Shown here: in pieces, positions 55,540 to 64,000 of the stretch
Numbering within the stretch: position 1 is the first letter of the stretch
Layout of the letters: every line of letters begins with the position of its first letter
Assembly: GCF_023278085.1 (NCBI RefSeq)
Contig: NZ_CP066265.1
Span: forward strand, 4,474,501-4,538,500
Length of the DNA: 64,000 bases
Direction of reading: 5' to 3'
From: Pseudomonas syringae
GTDB taxonomy: Bacteria > Pseudomonadota > Gammaproteobacteria > Pseudomonadales > Pseudomonadaceae
The notes under the pieces: model-generated
What the model saw: the letters and a program-made list of their open reading frames with translations, nothing else
What the model was told of the DNA's origin: nothing
The model's database searches: none
Program-made: the position numbers and the translations under genes

Positions 55540-57171
55540 ATGAGAAATCTGAAAGTATCAGCGCGTGCAGCACTCAGCTTTATGTTTATTGCGCTCCTAT
55601 TGGTCGCCTTGGGTGGTATTTCAGTATGGAAAATGGGAGAAATCCGCGAGACGGCCAGAGACCTTGAAGACGACGCCTTGGCCAGCGTGGTGGTTGCCGA
55701 CCGGATCAATGCCTCCATGTTGCGCCTGAGGCTGGAAGTCCGCCGAATGCTTTCACAGACGGATCCGCAAGACATTGCCACGACGACCCGTACGATCGCC
55801 ACGCTTAACGAGGAATTAAAGAAACAAATCAAGCTCTATGTTCCTTTTGTTTCGGGCGAAAATGCGAACCCAAAAGAAGTGCAACTGTTCACGGTCGTCT
55901 CTGATAACACTGACAAAATGCTGGTTGCATTTGATGAAGTGACCTCACTTATTCGGCGAAATACGCCGACTGAAGCTCTGGCCTATCTAAGCTCCAATGT
56001 GACCCCTGTTACCCGTCTTCTTGACGGTGCCGTGACCGGACTTGTTCAACTTAACATTGACGAGGCCGCAAACTCAGGAAAAGAATCCGAGGATTCGTAT
56101 CAAAGTGGTTTGACGTTTGTAATCTTTATTATTGCAGCCGCGACGCTGGCGACGATTGTGCTGGCCGTGCTGTTTACCAAAAGTATTGTTACACCGTTGC
56201 GCGACATGTTGCGGGTCAACGACACCATCGCCAAAGGTGATCTGCGCAGCGTGATTACTGTCACGGGCAAAGACGAATTTTCCGACTTGATGCGTTCCAC
56301 CCAAGTCATGCAAAACAACCTGCGCGATACGATCAAGCTGATTGGCGATTCATCCACTCAACTGGCGTCCGCCGCCGAGGAAATGAACGCGGTCACCGAA
56401 GAGTCCAGCAGAGGTTTGCTGCGCCAGAATAACGAAATCGATCAGGCGGCCACTGCAGTCAACCAGATGACCGCTGCGGTCGATGAGGTGGCGCGTAATG
56501 CTGCCGCTGCATCGGATGCAGCTAAAGCCTCTGATCAATCAACCCGCACCGGCGCAGCGCGGGTCACCAGCACGGTCAATGCCATCGAGAAACTGAGCAA
56601 GACCGTGCAGAGCACCAGTGTCGATGTAGAGCGTCTGGCCGTGCAGTCCAGGGACATCAGCAAGGTGTTGGAAGTCATTCGTACGATTGCGGAGCAAACC
56701 AATCTCCTGGCCTTGAATGCGGCAATCGAAGCGGCACGGGCAGGTGAGCAGGGACGCGGTTTTGCGGTGGTGGCCGATGAAGTCAGAGCGTTGGCACATC
56801 GCACCCAGACCTCGACTCAGGAAATCGAGAAAATGATTGGCGACATCCTCACGGGCACTGCACAGGCCACCAAGGCCATGAGTGAAAGTTGCGATCAGGC
56901 CGATGGCACACTCACCATTGCTCATGAAGCCGGAGCAGCGCTGACCCTGATCGCGAAAGCGATCAATGAAATCAACGAAATGAACCTGATGATTGCAACC
57001 GCATCGGAGCAGCAGGCGCAGGTCGCACGCTCGGTCGACGGCAACCTGATGAGTATTCGTGATCTTTCTATCCAGAGCGCAACGGGGGCCAATCAAACAG
57101 CAGCGGCAAGTTCCGAGCTCTCAGTGCTTGCTGTAGACATGAGCAAGCTGGTGGCGAGGTTCTCGCTCTAA
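55540..57171 (+). CDS. Methyl-accepting chemotaxis protein
   Basis: A 543-residue receptor: TM1 (about 10-30), a periplasmic helical bundle of about 155 residues, TM2 (about 190-212), HAMP, and a signalling domain with [20 protein letters not shown]. The ATG at 55540 has CAGGAGG nine bases upstream; the GTG at 55534 is too close to it. It is a single gene with a FliA-type promoter, after the sucrose genes; attraction to a plant compound is possible but not shown. Confidence 0.9.
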   Translation: MRNLKVSARAALSFMFIALLLVALGGISVWKMGEIRETARDLEDDALASVVVADRINASMLRLRLEVRRMLSQTDPQDIATTTRTIATLNEELKKQIKLYVPFVSGENANPKEVQLFTVVSDNTDKMLVAFDEVTSLIRRNTPTEALAYLSSNVTPVTRLLDGAVTGLVQLNIDEAANSGKESEDSYQSGLTFVIFIIAAATLATIVLAVLFTKSIVTPLRDMLRVNDTIAKGDLRSVITVTGKDEFSDLMRSTQVMQNNLRDTIKLIGDSSTQLASAAEEMNAVTEESSRGLLRQNNEIDQAATAVNQMTAAVDEVARNAAAASDAAKASDQSTRTGAARVTSTVNAIEKLSKTVQSTSVDVERLAVQSRDISKVLEVIRTIAEQTNLLALNAAIEAARAGEQGRGFAVVADEVRALAHRTQTSTQEIEKMIGDILTGTAQATKAMSESCDQADGTLTIAHEAGAALTLIAKAINEINEMNLMIATASEQQAQVARSVDGNLMSIRDLSIQSATGANQTAAASSELSVLAVDMSKLVARFSL

Positions 57172-57288
57172 GGGTTTTCTACTGCTTCCAGGTCGGACCG
57201 CTGGGGATGCTGTGGATACTGACTCCACAGCAAATGACTCGTCAGAGGAGCGCATGATCGCCCCTCTTAGCCATGAATTTAATACGTG

Positions 57289-58089
57289 TCAGTCAGCACT
57301 GCCGGTCAGCAGTGTTTTTGTCGCCGCCACTACATCCTCTTTGCGCATCAGGCTTTCGCCGACCAGAAAGGTAGTGATGCCGGATTTTTTGAGCCGTAGG
57401 CAATCATTATGGTTACCTATTCCACTTTCGCCGACCAGAAGTTTGCCTGCGGGCACCATTGATGACAGTCGCTCGCTCACGCCGAGGTCTACTTCGAAGG
57501 TATGCAGGTTGCGATTATTGACGCCGAGCAGCGGGGAAGACAGTTTGAGCGCACGCTCCATTTCATGTTCGTCATGCACCTCTACCAAAACGTCCATTCC
57601 CAGCGTCATGGCCGCACTTTCAAGTTCGGCAGCCAGGTCATCACTCAATGAGGCCATGATCAACAATATGCAGTCCGCACCCCAGGCACGAGCCTCATAC
57701 ACTTGGTAAGTATCAAACATGAAGTCTTTGCGCAGCACTGGAAGGGCGCAAGCATTTCGCGCGTCAATGAGAAACTGCGGGGAGCCCTGAAAGCTTGGCG
57801 TGTCGGTAAGAACGGATAAACAGGCAGCCCCACCGGTTTCATAAGCCTTCGCCAGCTCGGGAGGGTTGAAGTCTTCGCGAATCAGACCTTTTGATGGGCT
57901 TGCTTTTTTTATTTCTGCAATTAGCCCCATCAGACCCTGCTGTTCTTTAACTTTCAGCGCTTTATAAAAACCGCGGGGGCTGGACTGTTCGAGGGCAAGC
58001 TGCTTGAGGCGACTTAATGGCAAACTCGCTTTTGCTGCCTCTATTTCCTGAAGCTTATAACGTTTTATTTTATTTAAAATATCACTCAT
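57289..58089 (-). CDS. trpC: Orphan indole-3-glycerol-phosphate synthase
   Basis: Converts CdRP to indole-3-glycerol phosphate in tryptophan synthesis. The 266-residue barrel has the catalytic Lys in [43 protein letters not shown] and the phosphate loop FLVGESLM. The wording ([35 protein letters not shown]) is that of alphaproteobacterial TrpC as I recall it, not of Pseudomonas TrpC. It stands without other trp genes, which suggests horizontal gain and a special role, such as extra indole or auxin precursor supply. Confidence 0.85.
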   Translation of the reverse strand: MSDILNKIKRYKLQEIEAAKASLPLSRLKQLALEQSSPRGFYKALKVKEQQGLMGLIAEIKKASPSKGLIREDFNPPELAKAYETGGAACLSVLTDTPSFQGSPQFLIDARNACALPVLRKDFMFDTYQVYEARAWGADCILLIMASLSDDLAAELESAAMTLGMDVLVEVHDEHEMERALKLSSPLLGVNNRNLHTFEVDLGVSERLSSMVPAGKLLVGESGIGNHNDCLRLKKSGITTFLVGESLMRKEDVVAATKTLLTGSAD

Positions 58090-58245
58090 GACAGTCACTC
58101 ATATTAGCGGGCAGTCTGTTGCGTTAAGCCCTGTGGCATTTCGACGCAAGAATTATCATCCTTGCCCTCTAGCACTATTTAAACCAGCGTACATTCACTA
58201 ACCCACAAATAATAATTAAATTTAATTTATCAATCTTTAAATACC

Positions 58246-58557
58246 ATGATCAATAAATATATCATAATGATGCCTGATGCAAACCCAGAAAACCTGGTCT
58301 TCGGTCACGCGCCCTTTCATTTAAGCCAGGTGATCAAGATGGCAAAACAATATCAACTTACCGTTGCAGCCTGGGATATAGCGTATCGTCCCAAAAATAA
58401 ATCCTCTAATAAAAACATCTTTGCATGCTCGCTGATTACACCACTGGGAGCGCAGCGGCACTCTGGCGATCTTGCGCTCGCTACGGCGTGCCTGCCAAAG
58501 GGCAAACGTTTCCAACTGACGATGCGAGGTGACAGGTGTCTCAAGAACAGCTCATAA
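58246..58557 (+). CDS. Uncertain open frame upstream of the MEKHLA gene
   Basis: Encodes 103 residues (MINKYIIMMPDANPENLVFG) with no recognised family. Its end overlaps the MEKHLA gene by 22 bases. Codon use is AT-rich in the first half. It lies in the gap after the divergent trpC and may be chance. Confidence 0.25.
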   Translation: MINKYIIMMPDANPENLVFGHAPFHLSQVIKMAKQYQLTVAAWDIAYRPKNKSSNKNIFACSLITPLGAQRHSGDLALATACLPKGKRFQLTMRGDRCLKNSS

Positions 58558-59000
58558 AAGTGCTCGATGAAAGTTACCGACATTGGACCGGCCACGGACT
58601 GCCGTCGCCTCGACAACTGGACTCGCAACAACGCCTCACCTGGCTGCATAGCCAGGCGCCCTACAGCCTGTTGGCCCACGATGGCGCCGCAGACCCGCGT
58701 TTTACCTACGTGAACGAATGCGCGCTGCAATGCTTCAAGTACCCGCGCGACAGCTTCATCGGCATGCCCTCACGTTTCAGCGCCTCGGAGCTCGATCGCG
58801 CTGCGCGCCAGGTATTGCTGGAGCAAGTCACCGCCAATGGCATCGCCGAGGGCTACAGCGGCTGGCGAGTGGATGCGGATAATCAACCGTTCATGATCTA
58901 TGCGGGTGTGGTGTGGACCTTATTGGACTCGCAGGGCCAGGCGTGCGGGCAGGCGGCGTTGTTCTGGCCGGATGAGCAGCGTATCGGCGTTCTGGATTAA
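58536..59000 (+). CDS. MEKHLA domain protein
   Basis: A 154-residue soluble protein with a PAS-like MEKHLA domain: LLAHDGAADPRFTYVNECAL, then FKYPRDSFIGMPSRFSA. Translation starts at a GTG after GAGGTGA. PAS-like folds bind small ligands or partners; no function is known for stand-alone bacterial forms. Confidence 0.8.
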   Translation: MSQEQLIKVLDESYRHWTGHGLPSPRQLDSQQRLTWLHSQAPYSLLAHDGAADPRFTYVNECALQCFKYPRDSFIGMPSRFSASELDRAARQVLLEQVTANGIAEGYSGWRVDADNQPFMIYAGVVWTLLDSQGQACGQAALFWPDEQRIGVLD

Positions 59001-59262
59001 GGGTTTTCGGAACGGTTGTCTCCCCCCTGCTTGAGCAGACAACCTCACCAACCACCTTGTCCAGAGGCATCGCCCCACGCTCCATCCTGCCGATTCGGTC
59101 ACGCAGAAGTCCCCGCTTTCCAGTGCAGATTTATCCCTGCCCCTGACTTTTCACGGCCGGTCCATTGGCTGTTGACAACCCTGGGTGACGTGAACTGAAG
59201 GCGACAACATGACCTCCGCTGACTTGCCAATGTTCGACAATGAACGTCAGGACTTCGTCCAA

Positions 59263-59294
59263 CAAAAAAGGCGTCCCGAAGGACGCCTTTTTTG
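59263..59294. terminator. Strong bidirectional terminator
   Basis: AAAAAAGGCGTCC and GGACGCCTTTTTT form a 13-bp perfect stem over CGAA, with a T-run in either direction. It ends the tRNA operon on the minus strand. From 59001 to 59262 I see no gene. Confidence 0.9.
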
Positions 59295-59355
59295 TTGGGC
59301 TCAAAACGACTGTTCTTGAGTCCTGATTTTCTACCCTGATGCAGCTGGGCGAAAA

Positions 59356-59432
59356 TGGTCGGGGTAAGGGGATTCGAACTCCTGACATCCTGCTCCCAAA
59401 GCAGGCGCGCTACCGGACTGCGCTATACCCCG
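59356..59432 (-). tRNA. tRNA-Pro (anticodon TGG), copy 1
   Basis: 77 bases with encoded CCA end. The cloverleaf folds with anticodon loop TTTGGGA and T arm GTTCGAATC. It is identical to copy 2 at 59611. Confidence 0.95.
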
Positions 59433-59529
59433 ATGATGCTAAAAAACACCTCCGAGGAGGCGTTTTCTATTTGGATGACGCTTGTGGCGTCACTCCCTAA
59501 GATCCAGCCAGATACAAACCAGCTAAAAA

Positions 59530-59605
59530 TGGTGGGTCGTGTGGGATTCGAACCTACGACCAATTGGTTAAAAGCCAACTGCTCTACCAACTGAGCTAAC
59601 GACCC
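59530..59605 (-). tRNA. tRNA-Lys (anticodon TTT)
   Basis: 76 bases including CCA; acceptor GGGTCGT, anticodon loop CTTTTAA and T arm GTTCGAATC. It lies between the two tRNA-Pro copies. Confidence 0.95.
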
Positions 59606-59610
59606 AAATA

Positions 59611-59687
59611 TGGTCGGGGTAAGGGGATTCGAACTCCTGACATCCTGCTCCCAAAGCAGGCGCGCTACCGGACTGCGCTATACCCCG
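59611..59687 (-). tRNA. tRNA-Pro (anticodon TGG), copy 2
   Basis: 77 bases, identical to the copy at 59356-59432, five bases from tRNA-Lys. Confidence 0.95.
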
Positions 59688-59716
59688 ACTGAAACTGCAT
59701 TGAATCTTGCGAAATC

Positions 59717-59792
<76 letters not shown>

Positions 59793-59921
59793 ACTATCGA
59801 TTTCAGATTCAACTTTACAACCTGTAGCCTTGAAACCAGCTTGCTGTTAACTCGTTGATTTCAATCTCATCGACCTTTGCGCTTCGTTTGTATCGTTGCG
59901 TTCACGTCTCTGAGGCGCGCT

Positions 59922-59949
59922 ATTCTACAATTTTAAAAACACCTGTCAA
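59922..59949 (-). promoter_or_regulatory. Sigma-70 promoter of the tRNA operon
   Basis: Minus strand TTGACA, 16 bases, TAGAAT, followed by the GC-rich discriminator AGCGCGCC expected of stable-RNA genes under stringent control. It lies about 130 bases before tRNA-Asn. Confidence 0.85.
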
Positions 59950-60040
59950 CCCTATAAATTGCTTTTTAAGACAATGATTTGCGATTTTTTTTCAGATGGC
60001 CTTTCGGGCCCGATTTTACGGCTGACTGCCCGGATAGGCA

Positions 60041-60065
60041 AAGGGCTCTCATGCCGAGAGCCCTT
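60041..60065 (-). terminator. Terminator of clpB
   Basis: AAGGGCTCTC pairs with GAGAGCCCTT over five bases, 24 bases past the clpB stop, with a short T-run on the minus strand. Confidence 0.8.
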
Positions 60066-60088
60066 CTATATAGACGCAGACGAGTGAA

Positions 60089-62653
60089 TCAGCCAAACAC
60101 GATCTCGTCGTCGACCACCTTGCCGGTGATGCTGCTGCCAGGCTCGAAGCCGCCCGACAGGATCAGTTGCGCCAGCGGGTTCTCGATCCAGCGCTGGATG
60201 GCGCGTTTCAGCGGCCGTGCGCCATAGACCGGGTCGTAACCAACGGCAATCAGCTTGTCCAGCGCCTCAGGGCTCAGGACCAGCGTCAGCTCGCGCTCGG
60301 CCAGACGCTTGCGCAGACGGCCCAGCTGGATGTCGGTGATACCGGCGATCTGATCACGCGCCAGAGGCTCGAAGATCACCACTTCATCGATCCGGTTGAC
60401 GAATTCCGGACGGAAGTGAGTGCCGACAGCATCCATCACCGCTGCACGTTGCGCCTCACGATCACCGACCAGTTCCTGGATCTGCGCAGAGCCCAGGTTG
60501 GAGGTCATGACGATCACGGTGTTGCGGAAATCCACTGTCCGCCCGTGGCTGTCAGTCAAGCGTCCGTCTTCCAGCACCTGCAGCAGGATGTTGAAGACAT
60601 CCGGATGCGCTTTCTCGACCTCATCGAGCAAGATCACCGAGTACGGCTTGCGACGCACGGCTTCGGTCAGGTAACCGCCCTCTTCGTAACCGACATAGCC
60701 CGGTGGTGCACCGATCAGGCGAGCCACGGAATGTTTCTCCATGAACTCGGACATGTCGATCCGCACCATCGCCTCTTCGGTGTCGAACAGGAATTCGGCC
60801 AGTGCCTTGCACAGCTCGGTCTTACCGACACCGGTCGGGCCAAGGAACATGAACGAGCCGCTTGGACGATTCGGGTCAGACAACCCGGCACGCGAACGAC
60901 GCACAGCATTGGAGACGGCAACCACTGCCTCTTCCTGGCCAATGACCCGGTTGTGCAGCAGGGTTTCCATGCGCAGCAGCTTGTCGCGCTCGCCTTCGAG
61001 CATCTTGGACACCGGAATACCCGTCCACTTCGAGACGACTTCGGCAATCTCTTCTTCCGTTACCTTGCTACGCAGCAGCTGGTTCTCCGACTTGCCGTGC
61101 TGGTCGACCATTTGCAGGCTGCGCTCCAGGTCCGGAATGATGCCGTACTGCAACTCGGCCATGCGGTTCAGGTCACCCCGACGACGCGCGGCTTCCAGCT
61201 CCTGACGGGACTGCTCGATTTTCTGCTGGATCTGCGCCGAGCCAGTGACTTCGGCTTTCTCCGAGGTCCAGATCTCTTCAAGGTCGGCATACTCCAGCTC
61301 AAGCCGCTGGATCTCACCCTGAAGTTTTTCCAGACGCTTGATGGCCGCTTCGTCCTTTTCCTTCTTGAGCGCCTGGGCTTCGACTTTCAGCTGAATCAGA
61401 CGGCGCTCCAGACGGTCCAGCACTTCTGGTTTGGAGTCAATTTCCATACGAATACGGCTGGCCGCTTCGTCAATCAGGTCGATGGCCTTGTCCGGCAACT
61501 GACGGTCAGTGATGTAGCGATGGCTCAACTTGGCCGCCGCGATGATCGCGCCATCAGTGATCGCAACCTTGTGGTGCACTTCATAGCGCTCTTTCAGGCC
61601 ACGCAGGATCGCAATGGTGTCTTCCTCGCTCGGCTCGTCCACCAGCACTTTCTGGAAGCGACGCTCAAGCGCGGCGTCCTTCTCTATATATTGGCGGTAC
61701 TCGTTGAGCGTGGTGGCACCCACACAATGCAGCTCGCCACGGGCCAACGCAGGCTTGAGCATGTTGCCCGCATCCATCGAGCCTTCGCCTTTGCCGGCGC
61801 CGACCATGGTGTGCAGCTCGTCGATGAACAGGATGATCTGGCCTTCCTGCTTGGACAGCTCGTTGAGTAGCGACTTCAGGCGCTCTTCGAACTCGCCACG
61901 GTACTTGGCACCGGCAATCAGCGAGCCCATGTCCAATGACAGCAGACGCTTGCCCCGCAGGCCGTCTGGTACTTCACCGTTGATGATGCGCTGCGCCAGC
62001 CCCTCGGCGATGGCGGTTTTACCCACGCCGGGTTCACCGATCAACACCGGGTTGTTCTTGGTGCGGCGCTGCAGGACCTGAATGGTGCGACGAATTTCGT
62101 CATCACGGCCGATCACCGGATCGAGCTTGCCCTCTTCGGCGCGCTTGGTCAGGTCGACGGTGTACTTGTCCAGTGCCTGACGCGACTCTTCAATGTTCGG
62201 GTCATTCACGGCACCTTCGCCGCGCAGGTTGTTGATGGCATTTTCCAGCGCTTTCTTGCTGACGCCCTGGCCCAGCAACAATTTGCCGAGCTTGCTGCTT
62301 TCATCCATTGCCGCCAGCAGCACCAGCTCGCTGGAAATGAACTGATCGCCTTTCTGCTGCGCCAGACGGTCTGCCTGATTGAGCAGGCGCGCCAGGTCCT
62401 GCGACATGTTGACGTCGCCGGTCGGGTTCTGGATTTTTGGCAGCCGGTCGAGCTCGGCGCTGAGTTCCTTGCGCAGGCTGTTGATGTCGAAGCCGACTTG
62501 CAGCAGCAGAGGCTTGATGGAGCCGCCCTGCTGTTCCAGCAACGCCTGCATCAAATGCGCAGGCTCAATGGCTGGGTGGTCGAGGCCAACGGCCAGCGAC
62601 TGGGAATCCGATAACGCTAACTGTAATTTACTGGTCAATCTGTCGATACGCAT
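60089..62653 (-). CDS. clpB: Disaggregase chaperone ClpB
   Basis: An 854-residue Hsp104/ClpB hexamer that, with DnaK, pulls proteins out of aggregates. It shows the N-terminal repeat domain, NBD1 with Walker A GEPGVGKT near 205, a long coiled-coil M domain (about 410-525), NBD2 with GPTGVGKT near 605, and the C-terminal domain. It has a sigma-32 type promoter and its own terminator, so it is a single heat-shock gene. Confidence 0.97.
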   Translation of the reverse strand: MRIDRLTSKLQLALSDSQSLAVGLDHPAIEPAHLMQALLEQQGGSIKPLLLQVGFDINSLRKELSAELDRLPKIQNPTGDVNMSQDLARLLNQADRLAQQKGDQFISSELVLLAAMDESSKLGKLLLGQGVSKKALENAINNLRGEGAVNDPNIEESRQALDKYTVDLTKRAEEGKLDPVIGRDDEIRRTIQVLQRRTKNNPVLIGEPGVGKTAIAEGLAQRIINGEVPDGLRGKRLLSLDMGSLIAGAKYRGEFEERLKSLLNELSKQEGQIILFIDELHTMVGAGKGEGSMDAGNMLKPALARGELHCVGATTLNEYRQYIEKDAALERRFQKVLVDEPSEEDTIAILRGLKERYEVHHKVAITDGAIIAAAKLSHRYITDRQLPDKAIDLIDEAASRIRMEIDSKPEVLDRLERRLIQLKVEAQALKKEKDEAAIKRLEKLQGEIQRLELEYADLEEIWTSEKAEVTGSAQIQQKIEQSRQELEAARRRGDLNRMAELQYGIIPDLERSLQMVDQHGKSENQLLRSKVTEEEIAEVVSKWTGIPVSKMLEGERDKLLRMETLLHNRVIGQEEAVVAVSNAVRRSRAGLSDPNRPSGSFMFLGPTGVGKTELCKALAEFLFDTEEAMVRIDMSEFMEKHSVARLIGAPPGYVGYEEGGYLTEAVRRKPYSVILLDEVEKAHPDVFNILLQVLEDGRLTDSHGRTVDFRNTVIVMTSNLGSAQIQELVGDREAQRAAVMDAVGTHFRPEFVNRIDEVVIFEPLARDQIAGITDIQLGRLRKRLAERELTLVLSPEALDKLIAVGYDPVYGARPLKRAIQRWIENPLAQLILSGGFEPGSSITGKVVDDEIVFG

Positions 62654-62725
62654 TAGTCACCTTCCTTTTAATGCAGGCCGGAGCAATGAACACACCTATA
62701 AAGAAAACCTGCTTGATAGCCAGTT

Positions 62726-62753
62726 AGATGCGGACGATTCTGCGTGTTTCAAG
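62726..62753 (-). promoter_or_regulatory. Sigma-32 heat-shock promoter of clpB
   Basis: Minus strand CTTGAA-N14-CCGCATCT, one base from the RpoH consensus CTTGAA-N13/14-CCCCATNT, about 73 bases before the ATG. Confidence 0.8.
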
Positions 62754-62823
62754 CGAGCACGGGTTGATACAGATCAGACGAGCATCAGGCAAGCCTAGCT
62801 GGCCTGCGCAAAACAGCCTGCAA

Positions 62824-63552
62824 TCAGGCGTGTTCGATCCAGATCAGCGAGGCGAAGCGGCCGGTACGGGCGGCGCGGCGGTAGGAAAAGAAGCGTGAAT
62901 CAGTGAACGTATCCAGCCCGCCGCCATACACGGCAGAGATACCGTGGGCAGCCAGTCGCAACCGGGCAAGCGTATAAATGTCGGCCATGAAACGATCAGG
63001 ATTCGAACTGGCGACAAATGCCTCGGCGGTTTGAGGATGGCTGTCTGTAAACGCCTCGCGCACCTCCGGGCCGACTTCAAAGGAACGCTGACCGATGGCC
63101 GGACCGAGCCAGACCAGGATGTCTTGCGGATCACTCTGCAGGCTGTCCGCTGTCGCTTCCAGCACACCCGCCGCCAGACCGCGCCAGCCTGCATGCGCGG
63201 CAGCGACACGCGTACCGTCGCGGCGGCAGAACAGGGCCGGCAGGCAATCGGCGGTCATGATGGTGCACGCCACGCCGGGGCTGCTTGTCCAGCTGGCATC
63301 GGCTTCGACGACACGGGAAGGGTCGGCATGAGCCACGTTCACGCCATGTACCTGGCGTAACCAGGCAGGCTGAACATTCAGATGAGTGGTCAGGCGCAGG
63401 CGATTGCTCGCCACGGCCTCTGGGCTGTCATCGACATGATCGCCCAGATTGAAACTGTCGAACGGGGCCAGACTGGCTCCGCCCGAACGAGTGGTAACGC
63501 ACGACTTGATCTGCGCTGGCGCGGGCCAGTCAGGTATCAGCCAGTCATTCAC
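62824..63552 (-). CDS. pgeF: Peptidoglycan editing factor PgeF (YfiH, laccase-like fold)
   Basis: A 242-residue CNF1/YfiH-type protein. Metal and active residues are seen in QVHGVNVAHAD, MTADCLPALF (Cys) and AAHAGWRGLAAGV (His). The E. coli protein corrects peptidoglycan stems with L-Ser in place of L-Ala; earlier names were polyphenol oxidase or laccase. It overlaps the rluD stop by four bases, the usual rluD-pgeF-clpB order. Confidence 0.92.
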   Translation of the reverse strand: MNDWLIPDWPAPAQIKSCVTTRSGGASLAPFDSFNLGDHVDDSPEAVASNRLRLTTHLNVQPAWLRQVHGVNVAHADPSRVVEADASWTSSPGVACTIMTADCLPALFCRRDGTRVAAAHAGWRGLAAGVLEATADSLQSDPQDILVWLGPAIGQRSFEVGPEVREAFTDSHPQTAEAFVASSNPDRFMADIYTLARLRLAAHGISAVYGGGLDTFTDSRFFSYRRAARTGRFASLIWIEHA

Positions 63553-64000
63553 CCGATGAACGCCTCGCGATCCTGCTTGAGCAGCGACAGCAACCAGACG
63601 AAATCATCCGGCAGTGGCGATTCCCAGCTCATGCGCTTGCCGGTGATCGGGTGATCCAGCTCCAGGAAGCGCGCATGCAGTGCCTGACGCGGGAAGGTCT
63701 TGAGTGAATCGACCATGGTCAGGCTGGCGGCTGGCGGAATGCGGAAACGACCGCCGTAAGCCGGGTCGCCGACCAACGGATAGTTGATGTGCGCCATGTG
63801 TACGCGAATCTGGTGCGTGCGGCCGGTTTCCAGCTTGACCCGCACGTGCGTGTGCGAACGGAAGCGCTCCAGCACGCGGTAATGGCTGACCGCCTGCTTG
63901 CCGCCTTCCATGACCGCCATGCGCTGCCGCTGCTGGCCGTGACGACCGATAGGCGCGTCGATCTTGCCGCCTGCGGTCACCACGCCGATCACGATGCACT
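63549..64000 (-). CDS. rluD: 23S rRNA pseudouridine synthase RluD, 5' part missing
   Basis: The last 150 or so codons of an RluA-family pseudouridine synthase, which makes pseudouridines in helix 69 of 23S rRNA. The motif VKLETGRTHQIRVHMAHINY and DHPITGKRM are present. The S4 domain and the catalytic Asp lie beyond the right edge. It is coupled to pgeF. Confidence 0.92.
   Translation of the reverse strand, partial: CIVIGVVTAGGKIDAPIGRHGQQRQRMAVMEGGKQAVSHYRVLERFRSHTHVRVKLETGRTHQIRVHMAHINYPLVGDPAYGGRFRIPPAASLTMVDSLKTFPRQALHARFLELDHPITGKRMSWESPLPDDFVWLLSLLKQDREAFIG

Overview
The window is chromosomal DNA of a plant-pathogenic pseudomonad, almost certainly of the Pseudomonas syringae group. The grounds are the pil/coaE/yacG block with a sigma-54 pilA promoter, two HrpL-type hrp boxes, effectors of the HopAG1, HopAH1 and HopAI1 families, a sucrose-uptake (scr) locus, and an accessory chemotaxis operon. 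No identity search was possible, so names rest on motifs and recalled family sequences.

Layout. 1-5175: type IV pilus genes (pilA cut by the window edge, pilB, pilC, pilD), then coaE and yacG. 5176-9402: small conserved genes, ndh and a 151-bp tandem repeat. 9403-18150: a che2-like operon (receptor, cheY, STAS protein, cheA, receptor, cheW, cheR, cheD, cheB). 18151-35451: an accessory block with three double-glycine-leader peptides, a complete type I exporter (C39 peptidase-ABC protein, HlyD adaptor, TolC-like channel), two paralogous RpfC-like hybrid kinases, a LuxR-type response regulator, two lipoproteins, a FadL-type porin and an autotransporter. 35544-41788: type III effector genes on the minus strand (frameshifted hopAI1, an unnamed ADP-ribosyltransferase-like effector, hopAH1, hopAG1). 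42326-46050: a coupled two-helicase operon. 46572-55158: sucrose porin, ABC importer, sucrase and LacI-type regulator. 55159-59000: a receptor with a FliA-type promoter, an orphan alphaproteobacterial-like trpC, and a MEKHLA protein. 59356-59792: four tRNA genes. 60089-64000: clpB with a sigma-32 promoter, pgeF and the 3' end of rluD.

The most striking observation is a 16-bp dyad, TAGTACA-N2-TGTACTA. I found it seven times, perfect or with one to three changes, and only in the spaces between genes of the 18-32 kb block. It lies upstream of peptide 1, the exporter operon, peptide 3, both lipoproteins, the FadL porin and the autotransporter. Its 7-2-7 geometry is that of NarL/LuxR-type sites, and a LuxR-type regulator sits inside the block beside a kinase of the PA1396 (DSF-sensor) type. 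I infer a self-contained regulon in which a membrane-sensed, possibly fatty-acid-like, signal switches on export of three small peptides together with new surface proteins. That function is inference; the genes and repeated sites are visible directly.

Elsewhere, HopAG1 appears to carry three catalytic-like domains, hopAI1 is broken by an 8-bp tandem duplication, and the two-helicase operon has no obvious named counterpart and could be a defence system.
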